From Bacteroidota bacterium (lineage in GTDB: Bacteria; Bacteroidota; Bacteroidia; Cytophagales; Cyclobacteriaceae), in assembly GCA_022571715.1 (NCBI GenBank), contig JACZXH010000007.1, positions 1-62,445 on the forward strand: 62,445 bases of DNA. The letters are read 5' to 3'. Made by a program: the position numbers and the translations under genes. The notes under the pieces were generated by a model. That model was not told the DNA's origin and did not search any database. It saw only the letters and a list, made by a program, of their open reading frames with translations. Numbering within the stretch: the first letter of the stretch is position 1; the number at the start of each line of letters is the position of its first letter. Positions 1 to 9,156 of the stretch are shown one piece after another.

Positions 1-606
<606 letters not shown>

Positions 607-724
607 AATATATTCTCGATATCCTCATTTAAGAATATCTGTAACTTGATCTTGGTCTCGCGCTTTGTTAAATCCAAAATTGACTTCGTCTTTAATTAAG
701 CAAAGTCGCTACCTGATAGCATCC

Positions 725-735
725 GTTCAAAGAAC
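725..735 (-). promoter_or_regulatory. boxA-like antitermination element in rRNA leader
   Basis: The minus strand reads GTTCTTTGAAC about 120 nt before the 16S start. It resembles the boxA core (TGCTCTTTGA type) that loads Nus factors on rRNA transcripts. Position and sequence fit; the function is inferred. Confidence 0.5.
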
Positions 736-855
736 TTTATGCCATATCTATCCAAATCCTCTTCCCGGTTAGCTCTATCATTACTATTTTGTACGGTCTT
801 ATTGATCTGGTATGACTCGTGTCGGAGGGTCCTTCTAACCACCCGTTTTCCAGAT

Positions 856-882
856 AAAAAAGAGCGTGCGTCCGGCACGCCC
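856..882 (-). terminator. Hairpin followed by a U-tract in the rRNA leader
   Basis: On the minus strand GGGCGTGC (882-875) pairs with GCACGCTC (869-862) around a 5-nt loop and is followed at once by six T (861-856), the form of an intrinsic terminator. It lies downstream of the purA stop, so it may end the purA operon. It also lies downstream of the rRNA promoter, so rRNA transcripts must cross it. Confidence 0.6.
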
Positions 883-897
883 TCATTAAACGGATTG

Positions 898-928
898 CAA
901 AGGTAAACGCATTATTTCTTATACCAAA
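898..928 (-). promoter_or_regulatory. Bacteroidota-type promoter of the rRNA operon
   Basis: The minus strand has TTTG (928-925), exactly 19 nt, then TACCTTTG (905-898). This is a full match to the Bacteroidota -33/-7 consensus TTTG-N19-TAnnTTTG. Transcription would start near 890 and give a leader of about 285 nt before 16S. I found no other full consensus match between here and the 16S gene. Confidence 0.8.
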
Positions 929-1020
929 CAATAAAGGTAGAATTACCATAATAATATTTCAGAAATGTATTGTAATTGCAAATGGCTGGTTTGATAAGTA
1001 TCGTTACTACTATACCCCTG

Positions 1021-2295
1021 TCATTTCCTTACAAGTGTCTGGGATCTATCGGGGCCAAACGACACTATATTTATTGGAGTTTTCAACTCAGATTCCAAAA
1101 ACAAAATATATTTTACTAACTGTGCAGGTAACAGGTCGAAGGTGGTGGCTTCGTTGACCTCCAGATTCCCCCAACCATCAAATGTCCGATACACTGGTTC
1201 AACATCCTGGTTAAGGCTTTCATAGGTCAGTGTATTTGCCATACTCCCGTCTTTAAGCTTATAATGGGTACAAACTTTTATTTTTTCAAATACATTCAGA
1301 ACGTCTGTTTTCATCATAAACAACTGAGTAACACCGTTCAATGTTACCACATACTTCAGTGCAGGCAAATCCAGCCAGCCACATCTTCTTGGCCTGCCGG
1401 TTGTAGCTCCAAACTCCGCACCTTCCTTTCTTAGTTGTTCCCCGGTTTCATCCTGAAGTTCGGTAGGGAATGGGCCACTTCCTACGCGCGTGCAATAGGC
1501 CTTAAATACACCAAACACCTCACCGATTTTTGACGGAGCTATACCCAAACCCGTGCAGGCTCCTGCGGCCATCGTGCTGGAACTTGTCACGAACGGATAG
1601 CTACCGAAATCAATATCCAGCAATGATCCCTGTGCACCTTCCGCAAGTATGCGTTTTCCCTCTTCGATCGCTGTATTGATAAACTGCTCCGTATCCATAA
1701 GCTGAAATTTTTTTAAAAAATCGATTGACTCAAAAAATTTTGCTTCTGACTCTTTATGATCTGCCTCAAATTTCAAATATGCAAGCATATCCAGGTGTTG
1801 ATTAGTCAGGTGGTGGAAACGCTTTTTAAAATCTTGGGCCAGAATATCCCCGACACGCAATCCATTTCTGCCAATCTTATCCTGATATGCAGGCCCGATG
1901 CCTCGGAGTGTAGAACCGATTTTATCTTTCCCCTTTGATGCTTCCATAGCTGAATCCAAAAGCCGGTGAACCGGAAGGATTAACGTTGCACGTTTAGATA
2001 TAAGAAGCTTTTTATTGAGATCAATATTATACTCGCTGAGTTTCTCAACTTCATTTTTGAATATAACCGGATCAAACACAACACCATTTCCAATTACATT
2101 TTGGATGTTATCTCTGAATATACCTGAGGGTATCTGATGCAATACGTGTGTGATACCTCCGAATTTAAGTGTATGACCTGCATTGGGTCCGCCTTGAAAA
2201 CGGCATACAACATTGTATCCCGGAGCCAAAAAATCCACAATTTTTCCTTTGCCTTCATCTCCCCATTGAAGGCCTAGCAATACATCCACTCCCAC
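1021..2295 (-). CDS. purA: Adenylosuccinate synthetase
   Basis: Joins IMP and aspartate using GTP to make adenylosuccinate, the first committed step from IMP to AMP, in the cytoplasm. The 424-residue length is normal for the family. The N-terminus carries the diagnostic GDEGKGK phosphate-binding loop (residues 12-18), followed by GGPNAGHT; later come the IMP-site QGSLLDIDFG and the TGRPRRCGW segment. It is the last gene of a minus-strand run and starts only 3 nt after the STAS gene, so the two are probably cotranscribed. PurA of several bacteria is inhibited by (p)ppGpp, which makes its place in an operon with rel notable; the regulatory link is inference. Confidence 0.98.
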   Translation of the reverse strand: MGVDVLLGLQWGDEGKGKIVDFLAPGYNVVCRFQGGPNAGHTLKFGGITHVLHQIPSGIFRDNIQNVIGNGVVFDPVIFKNEVEKLSEYNIDLNKKLLISKRATLILPVHRLLDSAMEASKGKDKIGSTLRGIGPAYQDKIGRNGLRVGDILAQDFKKRFHHLTNQHLDMLAYLKFEADHKESEAKFFESIDFLKKFQLMDTEQFINTAIEEGKRILAEGAQGSLLDIDFGSYPFVTSSSTMAAGACTGLGIAPSKIGEVFGVFKAYCTRVGSGPFPTELQDETGEQLRKEGAEFGATTGRPRRCGWLDLPALKYVVTLNGVTQLFMMKTDVLNVFEKIKVCTHYKLKDGSMANTLTYESLNQDVEPVYRTFDGWGNLEVNEATTFDLLPAQLVKYILFLESELKTPINIVSFGPDRSQTLVRK

Positions 2296-2298
2296 TGT

Positions 2299-2643
2299 TT
2301 ATGAATTTATTAGTCCGTTAATTGCTTCTTCTTCACTTTCAGCAATATTGAATATTGCATTCAATTTAGTAATAATAAGGAGCTTTTTTACGTTTTCTGA
2401 TGGTTTTACCAACCAAACTTCACCTCCTTTATTTCTGAACTTGGTCAGAATGGTTATTAGTACACCGATTCCGCTGCTGTTTATATATCTGACATCTGAA
2501 ATGTCGACGATGCAGTTGAGTATTTTCTGATTTATATGATCTGTAATAGTTTCCATAATACTTGCTCCATTGTCTTCTCCAATCAGGTCGCCCGATAGCC
2601 GAAGAATAACCGTGTTATTATTTATTTCGTGGGTATATTTCAT
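2299..2643 (-). CDS. STAS-domain anti-sigma factor antagonist (SpoIIAA/RsbV-like)
   Basis: Single-domain STAS protein of 114 residues. In the SpoIIAA/RsbV family such proteins bind an anti-sigma kinase and are switched by phosphorylation of a serine. The motif NSSGIGVL is present at residues 55-62 with the expected serine at about 56. No RsbW-type kinase or anti-sigma factor lies nearby, so the partner is unknown. It sits 42 nt after the Fur-family gene and 3 nt before purA, in what looks like one transcription unit. Cyclic-nucleotide or other ligand-binding STAS roles cannot be excluded. Confidence 0.85.
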   Translation of the reverse strand: MKYTHEINNNTVILRLSGDLIGEDNGASIMETITDHINQKILNCIVDISDVRYINSSGIGVLITILTKFRNKGGEVWLVKPSENVKKLLIITKLNAIFNIAESEEEAINGLINS

Positions 2644-2685
2644 ATGATTCGTTTAACACTTTCGGAAAAGTATCCGGTGTATAAA

Positions 2686-3156
2686 TTATTTGTTTATTTT
2701 GTTTTCACAATTCTCATTTTTGCAGGCAGCATATAATATAAGTGAATGATTAAACACCTCATAACCAAGTAATTCTCCAACAGTTTGTTGAATGCTATGA
2801 ATCCTGGGATCGCAAAATTCCACCACTTTATTACAATCATCGCAAATTAAGTGATCATGCTGTTTATATCCATACGCTTTTTCATATTGTGCGATATTCT
2901 GACCAAACTGGTGTCGAGATACAAGATCGCATTCGATCAGAATATCGAGCGTATTATACACTGTTGCTCTGCTAACCTGGTATTTCTTTTTTTTCATGCT
3001 TAAAAAAAGTGATTCTACATCAAAATGATCATCCTTTGAGTACACTTCTTCCAGAATAGCAAATCTTTCGGGAGTTTTACGGAGGCCCTTATTTTCGAGA
3101 TATGAATTAAATATTTGCTTAACTACTCCAAATTTTTTATTTAGAACTACAGGCAT
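2686..3156 (-). CDS. Fur-family metal-dependent transcriptional regulator
   Basis: Winged-helix repressor of the Fur/PerR/Zur family, 156 residues. The N-terminal DNA-binding part contains GLRKTPERFAIL and SRATVYNTLD (about residues 24-72). The C-terminal part has HDH (100-102), CDDC (C105, C108) and C145-x4-C150, the pattern of the structural zinc site of Fur. Whether it senses iron, zinc or peroxide cannot be read from the sequence. It follows rel by about 50 nt and precedes the STAS gene. Confidence 0.92.
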   Translation of the reverse strand: MPVVLNKKFGVVKQIFNSYLENKGLRKTPERFAILEEVYSKDDHFDVESLFLSMKKKKYQVSRATVYNTLDILIECDLVSRHQFGQNIAQYEKAYGYKQHDHLICDDCNKVVEFCDPRIHSIQQTVGELLGYEVFNHSLILYAACKNENCENKINK

Positions 3157-3208
3157 AGCAATATTTACTTTGAGTTACAAAAATACACTATCTATTAACT
3201 ATCGGAAA

Positions 3209-5452
3209 TTATGCTTGCTTCTTTACAGGTTCATCATCCGGTGTGTAATCAAATCGCTTTACTTTTACTACACCGGAAACCAGTTCAAGTCTAGTAATTA
3301 AAATATCAAGATGTTTTGAGTCATTGATATATAAAACTATCTTTCCTTCAAAAATACCGGTGTCGGTATCCACTGAAATGGACCTCATGTTCACTTTTAG
3401 TTCAGTCGATATTACTTGAGTTACATCATTGATTAACCCAACACGGTCTGTTCCTAAAATTTCCAGTCCAACCGTATAAGCTTCCTGATGTTTAGACGCC
3501 CATTTAGCCTTTACAACACGGTGCCCATGATTTGACAATAATTCAGGTGCATTCGGACACGATGTGCGATGAATCTTTATACCTTCGTTTACGGACACAA
3601 AACCAAATACATCATCACCAGGTATCGGGCTGCAGCATTTTGCAAACTTATAATCCACAAGGTCCATATCTTCACCTATAAGGAGAATATCTTCCTTACG
3701 TTTTCTGATTTTAGTAATTTCCTTTTCGAAAGATTTCGCATCAGTAATCTTACCTATTTTTTTCCTGCCATTTACTTTGCTGCTGTCTTCCTTAAATTTC
3801 TTCAGGTCTTTTACTTCGATAAAACCTTTAGCCATTTTATAAAAAAGATCGAGTTGATTGTTAACATTGAAAAATGCTCTCAGTTTATCAAAATTTTCAT
3901 TATTTGGATCAATTTTAAGCTTTTTTAGTTTCCGGAGCATAATTTCTTTCCCCTCTGCTGCAATCACCTTCTTTTCCTCTTTCAATCCTTCTTTTATCCG
4001 CTGGCTTGCTTTTGAACTAACCACAAATCTCAACCAGTCTTCACTTGGTTTTTGTTTCTCAGAAGTCAGTATTTCAACCTGATCGCCGTTTTTCAATACA
4101 TAATGAAGAGGCACCAGCTTTTGATTGACTTTGGCGCCAAGGCATCTCATACCCACTTCAGAATGGATCTCAAAAGCAAAATCTAATGCGGTTGATCCGT
4201 TAGCTAATCGTTTCAGATCCCCTTGCGGGGTGAATACAAATACCTCCTCCTGAAATAAATTGGAACGAAAGTCCGTGATAAACTCAATAGCTGACATATC
4301 GTTTTGTTGGAGTAACTCACGAATTTTATCTATCCATTGCTCCAGACCCGACTCCTGACTTGCGGCAGTATCTTTATATTTCCAATGGGCGGCATATCCC
4401 TTTTCAGCAATATCATCCATTCTTTTGGCCCTTATCTGAACCTCAACCCACTGGCCATCGTTACTCATTACAGTGGTATGCAACGACTCATATCCGTTTG
4501 CTTTAGGGGTGCTGATCCAGTCACGAAGCCGATCAGGATTTGGCTTATAGAAATCCGTAACAATAGAATATACCTTCCAGCATGCGGATTTCTCGTTATC
4601 AAGAGGTGTTTCTATAATGATCCGTATCGCAAATAAATCATATACTTCGTCAAAAGGTATATCCTGTTTATTCATTTTGGTCCAGATGGAATGGATAGAT
4701 TTAGGCCTACCTTTGATCTCAAACTTAAAATTGCAACCATTTAATTCCTTGTGAATCGGCCGTATAAATCTTTTTATAAAGCGGTTACGAACTTCTTTTG
4801 TCGCATCAATATCTTTGATGATTTCAATATAGGTATCCCCATCTGTATATTTCAAAACCAGATCTTCCATTTCTGATTTTATAGCGTACAATCCTAGCCG
4901 ATGAGCCAGGGGAGCATACAGATAACTCGTTTCGGAAGATATCCGAAGCTGCTTGTTTCTGGGCATGCTGTCCAGTGTCCGCATATTATGTAGTCTGTCG
5001 GCAAGTTTTATCAGAATTACCCGTACATCTTCTGATAAGGTAAGCAGCATTTTTCTGAAATTTTCAGCTTGTTGCGAACTTCCATATTCAAATTCACCTG
5101 AAATTTTTGTTAGTCCATTTATAATAGAGGCTACTTTACTACCAAAATCATTCTCAATATCTTCCAGCTCAATGTCGGTGTCTTCTACCACATCGTGCAA
5201 TAATGCAGCCACAATAGAAGTAGTACCCAGTCCGATTTCATCCACACAAATATGGGCTACTGCCAGCGGATGATAGATATAGGGTTCGCCTGATCTTCTC
5301 CTCGTACCTTTGTGCGCTTCAAGGGCGATGTTAAATGCCTTTCTTATCAGCTTCGCATCGTCACTCTGAAGAAATGGTTTGGCATGTCTCAGCAGTGTCC
5401 GGTACTTTCTTATTATCTCAATTTTTTCCTGCTCAATGTCTATTCCTATCAT
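3209..5452 (-). CDS. RelA/SpoT-family (p)ppGpp synthetase/hydrolase
   Basis: Bifunctional stringent-response enzyme of about 747 residues. The order is: HD hydrolase domain with an intact LLHDVVEDTD; synthetase domain with NGYESLHTTVM and EVQIRAKRM; TGS domain (VFTPQGDLKRL); a long linker; and a C-terminal ACT domain. The DRLRDWIS stretch resembles the RxKD type of bifunctional enzymes. The first in-frame start is a TTG at 5467, but an ATG at 5452 gives MIGIDIEQEKIE and is preferred. It is the first gene of the run rel - fur - STAS - purA. A tRNA promoter lies just upstream on the opposite strand. Confidence 0.96.
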   Translation of the reverse strand: MIGIDIEQEKIEIIRKYRTLLRHAKPFLQSDDAKLIRKAFNIALEAHKGTRRRSGEPYIYHPLAVAHICVDEIGLGTTSIVAALLHDVVEDTDIELEDIENDFGSKVASIINGLTKISGEFEYGSSQQAENFRKMLLTLSEDVRVILIKLADRLHNMRTLDSMPRNKQLRISSETSYLYAPLAHRLGLYAIKSEMEDLVLKYTDGDTYIEIIKDIDATKEVRNRFIKRFIRPIHKELNGCNFKFEIKGRPKSIHSIWTKMNKQDIPFDEVYDLFAIRIIIETPLDNEKSACWKVYSIVTDFYKPNPDRLRDWISTPKANGYESLHTTVMSNDGQWVEVQIRAKRMDDIAEKGYAAHWKYKDTAASQESGLEQWIDKIRELLQQNDMSAIEFITDFRSNLFQEEVFVFTPQGDLKRLANGSTALDFAFEIHSEVGMRCLGAKVNQKLVPLHYVLKNGDQVEILTSEKQKPSEDWLRFVVSSKASQRIKEGLKEEKKVIAAEGKEIMLRKLKKLKIDPNNENFDKLRAFFNVNNQLDLFYKMAKGFIEVKDLKKFKEDSSKVNGRKKIGKITDAKSFEKEITKIRKRKEDILLIGEDMDLVDYKFAKCCSPIPGDDVFGFVSVNEGIKIHRTSCPNAPELLSNHGHRVVKAKWASKHQEAYTVGLEILGTDRVGLINDVTQVISTELKVNMRSISVDTDTGIFEGKIVLYINDSKHLDILITRLELVSGVVKVKRFDYTPDDEPVKKQA

Positions 5453-5483
5453 CTTGTTGCTACTCAAAAAAATATTTTCACTG

Positions 5484-5514
5484 TTTGTGATACATTCATA
5501 TTTAGCTATCTTTG
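5484..5514 (+). promoter_or_regulatory. Bacteroidota-type promoter of tRNA-Leu
   Basis: TTTG at 5484-5487, a 19-nt spacer, then TATCTTTG at 5507-5514: a perfect TTTG-N19-TAnnTTTG match. Transcription would start near 5521, about 35 nt before the tRNA. Confidence 0.8.
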
Positions 5515-5555
5515 CAGTCCATTTTTCAGACCTGCTTATGGTCTTTTTTATTCAT

Positions 5556-5637
5556 GCGGATGTGGCGAAATTGGTAGACGCACTAGACTTAGGATCTAGC
5601 GCCGTTAGGCTTGGGGGTTCGAGTCCCTTCATCCGCA
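5556..5637 (+). tRNA. tRNA-Leu (anticodon UAG)
   Basis: The acceptor arms GCGGATG (5556-5562) and CATCCGC (5630-5636) pair perfectly, with discriminator A at 5637. The anticodon stem CTAGA/TCTAG encloses loop CTTAGGA, giving anticodon UAG, which reads CUA. There is a long variable arm (class II) and the T-loop GGTTCGAGTCC. The terminal CCA is not encoded. Confidence 0.97.
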
Positions 5638-5652
5638 CAAAAAATATATCAC

Positions 5653-5698
5653 CCTCAATTACCTGTAATGTTTTAACTTGATTGAGGATTTTTGATTT
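5653..5698 (+). terminator. Probable terminator after tRNA-Leu
   Basis: CCTCAAT (5653-5659) and ATTGAGG (5681-5687) are perfect complements around a 21-nt loop and are followed by a T-rich tract. The loop is long for an intrinsic terminator. The right arm covers a TTG at 5682 that could otherwise be read as the start of trigger factor. Confidence 0.5.
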
Positions 5699-5729
5699 TA
5701 TCATAGTCAAAAATATAAATTTTATAATT

Positions 5730-7064
5730 TTGGATATAACACTTATTAAAAAAACTGCCACTGAAGGCTTTATTAAAATTAAATTATTCCCGGGGGATTA
5801 TCAACCTAAAGTGGATGAAAAAGTAAAAGAGTATGCCCGAAAGGCAAATATAAAGGGTTTTCGAAGAGGTAAAGTGCCTTCCGGTGTCATAAAAAAGCTA
5901 TATGGCAAATCGATCAAGGCCGAAGAAATCAACCATATTCTTTCTCATTCACTAAGTGACTACATAAAAGAAAACAAAATTCAGCTCTTAGGCAATCCAA
6001 TCCCTGAAACGGATAAAACTCAAAAAATTAACTGGGATACCCAGACGGAATTCGAATTTGAATTTGCCATAGGAATGGTGGATGATTTTAAATATGATTT
6101 GTCGTCTAAAGTGAAAGTAAAAAAACATATCATAAATCTGGATGATAAAGTATTGAGATCTAATATAGAAGATATACGGATGCGATATGGCAAAATGATA
6201 AATCCTGACATAGCAGCGGTTGACGATTCAATTTACGGAAATTTCAAACTCTCAGGAACCGACAGAGAAAACGACGCGGTGTTGGATTTAAATAGGATTA
6301 ATAAAAATAATCTGAAAAATTTTACCGGGCTCAAAAAAGACGATATCCTTTCATTTGACCTCCGCAATGTAATAAAGGATAATGAGATGGTTGCGAGTCT
6401 TTTTGCAACTACCATTGAAGATGCCAAAAATATCAGTGGAGAAGTGATTCTCACTGTTAAAAATATAAACCGAGTAGAACCTGCAAATTTGAACCAGGAT
6501 CTTTTTGACAAAGTATTCGGTAAAGATCAGGTGAAGTCGGAAAAGGAATTTAAGGATAAAGTAAAAACCACCGTCCAGGAAAACTATAACAAAGAAAGCG
6601 AATATCTGCTAATACGGGATATCAAAGACACATTGACAGGAAAAACTAAAATCGAGACGCCCGATGCTTTCCTGAAAAGATGGCTTCAATATTCTAACGA
6701 AAATAAGATAAGTGCTGAAGATATCGAAAAAGATTATGAATTATACCTTAAAGATCTGAAGTGGAATCTTGTCGGGAACCGGATTTTTAACGATTTCAAA
6801 ATTAAAGTTGAAAATGAAGAAGTTACAAAAACTGCGCGTAAACAGATTATTAATCAGCTTGGAGGTACTTCCGTTGCCGATGTATATAAGGAACAATTGA
6901 ATGGCATTGTGCAGAACTTTCTTCAAGCTGAAAACGGGAAAAATTACTCAACTATCTACAATCAGGTGAAAGAAGAAAAAATAATAAAAGTGATACGGGA
7001 AAATATTTCGATTTCAGAAAAAAAAGTAGATCTTGAAGCCTTCAAAAAGCTTGCAAACGAATAA
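5730..7064 (+). CDS. tig: Trigger factor (ribosome-associated chaperone/PPIase)
   Basis: Binds the ribosome exit tunnel and shields nascent chains. The protein is about 444 residues. The N-terminal ribosome-binding signature is clear in IKGFRRGKVPSGVIKKLYG, followed by the PPIase-like middle part and a C-terminal helical region. The family N-terminus (DITLxKK...YQPKV) points to the TTG at 5730; an earlier in-frame TTG at 5682 lies in the tRNA terminator hairpin and would add 16 atypical residues. There is no in-frame ATG near either. It leads the classic tig-clpP-clpX cluster. The PPIase domain is weakly conserved, as in many Bacteroidota. Confidence 0.93.
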   Translation: MDITLIKKTATEGFIKIKLFPGDYQPKVDEKVKEYARKANIKGFRRGKVPSGVIKKLYGKSIKAEEINHILSHSLSDYIKENKIQLLGNPIPETDKTQKINWDTQTEFEFEFAIGMVDDFKYDLSSKVKVKKHIINLDDKVLRSNIEDIRMRYGKMINPDIAAVDDSIYGNFKLSGTDRENDAVLDLNRINKNNLKNFTGLKKDDILSFDLRNVIKDNEMVASLFATTIEDAKNISGEVILTVKNINRVEPANLNQDLFDKVFGKDQVKSEKEFKDKVKTTVQENYNKESEYLLIRDIKDTLTGKTKIETPDAFLKRWLQYSNENKISAEDIEKDYELYLKDLKWNLVGNRIFNDFKIKVENEEVTKTARKQIINQLGGTSVADVYKEQLNGIVQNFLQAENGKNYSTIYNQVKEEKIIKVIRENISISEKKVDLEAFKKLANE

Positions 7065-7177
7065 TTATCATCAAAACCAGTATCGTTGTTATCAACCAAT
7101 TTTAATCATTTGATGACTTTTTTCGGCAATTTCTTGTTATTATTGGAGGCTGAAGCCGTAAAATTGAACGCTAATCA

Positions 7178-7849
7178 ATGAACATTAAAGAAGAGTTCAG
7201 AAAATACGCCATAAAAAGTCAACATATAGGAAGTTCCGTATTTGACAGGTATATTGATCATATTGAAAGTATGACCCGCTCAGTAATTGAAGAGCGACCA
7301 ACACATTTCAGGGAAATTGACGTTTTTTCACGTCTTATCATGGACAGGATTGTATTTTTGGGGCTTCCTATTGATGATAACATCTCAAATATTATCACAG
7401 CCCAGCTTTTGTTTCTTGAATCGACTGATCCTAAGAAAGACATTCTTATTTACATCAATACTCCGGGCGGATCGGTATATGCAGGTCTGGGTATTTATGA
7501 TACTATACAATATGTAAACCCTGACGTTGCAACCATATGTACGGGATTGGCTGCCTCGATGGGTGCCGTTATCCTGGCGGGGGGCGCCAAAGGTAAGCGT
7601 TCTGCCTTGCCACATTCAAGGGTAATGATACATCAACCATTGGGAGGCGCCCAGGGACCGGCATCAGACATTGAAATTACTGCCAGGCAAATAATTCTAC
7701 TCAAAAAAGAGATTTATGAAATACTTTCAAAACACTGTGGCAAGACAATTGAACAGCTTGAAAAAGATGCAGACCGGGATTATTGGATGATAGCGGAAGA
7801 GGCCAAAGAATATGGTCTTATCGATGAAGTACTTGTAAAACATAAATAA
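7178..7849 (+). CDS. clpP: ATP-dependent Clp protease proteolytic subunit
   Basis: Serine peptidase that forms the tetradecameric proteolytic chamber for ClpX. The 223 residues carry the catalytic triad: S127 in AASMGAV, H152 in MIHQP and D201 in ADRDYW. The [12 protein letters not shown] and [12 protein letters not shown] blocks are typical. The N-terminal extension of about 30 residues is probably a propeptide. It lies 113 nt after tig and 8 nt before clpX. Confidence 0.98.
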   Translation: MNIKEEFRKYAIKSQHIGSSVFDRYIDHIESMTRSVIEERPTHFREIDVFSRLIMDRIVFLGLPIDDNISNIITAQLLFLESTDPKKDILIYINTPGGSVYAGLGIYDTIQYVNPDVATICTGLAASMGAVILAGGAKGKRSALPHSRVMIHQPLGGAQGPASDIEITARQIILLKKEIYEILSKHCGKTIEQLEKDADRDYWMIAEEAKEYGLIDEVLVKHK

Positions 7850-7857
7850 TATCTGTA

Positions 7858-9084
7858 ATGGCAGAAGTTACCTGTTCATTTTGTGGCAGAAACAAAAAAG
7901 ACGTGGATTTAATGATCTCAGGTATCCATGCCCATATCTGTGATAAATGCATCACCCAGGCAAATCAAATCCTGCTGGAGGAAACCAAAAGCAAAGCCTC
8001 CGATACACCTAATTACAACCTGATCAAACCTGTTGACATGAAGAAATTTATGGATGATTTTGTGGTGGGTCAGGATGAAGCCAAAAAAATAATTTCGGTT
8101 GCTGTTTACAACCATTACAAAAGACTGATGCAGCCCAAATCAGATGATGACGTGTTGATCGAAAAATCAAATATAATCATGGTGGGAGAAACTGGAACAG
8201 GCAAAACCTACCTGGCACGCATACTGGCCAAAATACTGCAGGTTCCGTTTTGTATCGCTGATGCCACCGTACTGACCGAAGCGGGTTATGTTGGTGAAGA
8301 TGTGGAGAGCATTCTTACGAGGCTTCTGCAGGCTGCCAATTATGACGTGGAATCAGCAGAAAGAGGTATTGTGTATATTGATGAAATAGATAAGATCGCA
8401 AGGAAATCCGATAACCCCTCTATCACGCGTGATGTCAGTGGCGAGGGTGTTCAGCAGGCATTACTCAAACTTCTTGAAGGCACATATGTAAATGTACCTC
8501 CCCAGGGCGGCCGAAAGCACCCCGACCAAAAAATGATCTCGGTAAATACCGAAAACATTCTATTCATTTGCGGTGGTGCTTTCGATGGCATTACAAAGAA
8601 TATTGCAAGCAGGGTAAATGCTCAACCCCTTGGATTTTCAAGTGCGCCTGATAAGATACATATGGCCACTGACAGTGATGAATTGCTGCAATATGTAAAT
8701 GCTCAGGATTTGAAAAGCTACGGCCTGATACCTGAATTGATTGGCCGTCTTCCGGTAATTGCTTTTTTAGACCCGTTAAGTGCTGAAATACTAAAAAAGA
8801 TACTTACAGAACCGAAAAATGCGCTCACCAAACAATACAATAAGCTGTTTGAGATGGAAGGCGTCAAACTAACTTTTAAGGAACAGGCACTTGATTTTAT
8901 TGTTGAAAAGGCTGTTGATTTCAGACTTGGTGCCCGGGGACTACGATCGATCTGTGAGGCTATTATGACCGATGCCATGTTTGAATTTCCTTCAAAAGAA
9001 GGCGTCGACAAACTGATAATAACCAGGGGCTATGCCGAAGAAAAATTCAGCAAATCGAAGTATAGCAGGCTTAAAGTAGCCTAG
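7858..9084 (+). CDS. clpX: ATP-dependent Clp protease ATP-binding subunit ClpX
   Basis: AAA+ unfoldase that recognises substrates and feeds them to ClpP. The 408 residues begin with the C4 zinc-binding domain (C6, C9, C28, C31). They continue with Walker A GETGTGKT, Walker [11 protein letters not shown], the IGF-like loop region, and the sensor 2 stretch GARGLRS. Length and motif order are standard. It is cotranscribed with clpP (8-nt gap). Confidence 0.98.
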   Translation: MAEVTCSFCGRNKKDVDLMISGIHAHICDKCITQANQILLEETKSKASDTPNYNLIKPVDMKKFMDDFVVGQDEAKKIISVAVYNHYKRLMQPKSDDDVLIEKSNIIMVGETGTGKTYLARILAKILQVPFCIADATVLTEAGYVGEDVESILTRLLQAANYDVESAERGIVYIDEIDKIARKSDNPSITRDVSGEGVQQALLKLLEGTYVNVPPQGGRKHPDQKMISVNTENILFICGGAFDGITKNIASRVNAQPLGFSSAPDKIHMATDSDELLQYVNAQDLKSYGLIPELIGRLPVIAFLDPLSAEILKKILTEPKNALTKQYNKLFEMEGVKLTFKEQALDFIVEKAVDFRLGARGLRSICEAIMTDAMFEFPSKEGVDKLIITRGYAEEKFSKSKYSRLKVA

Positions 9085-9156
9085 TTATAAGTAATTTGCC
9101 TCTATCAGTCAGCCATATAATTTGGTTCATGATATTTAATTAAATTTCCATTCTAA

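Noticed and set aside
696-949. Overlapping minus-strand open frames of 60 and 70 codons upstream of 16S
   Set aside because: They overlap the rRNA promoter, hairpin and boxA and show no protein features.
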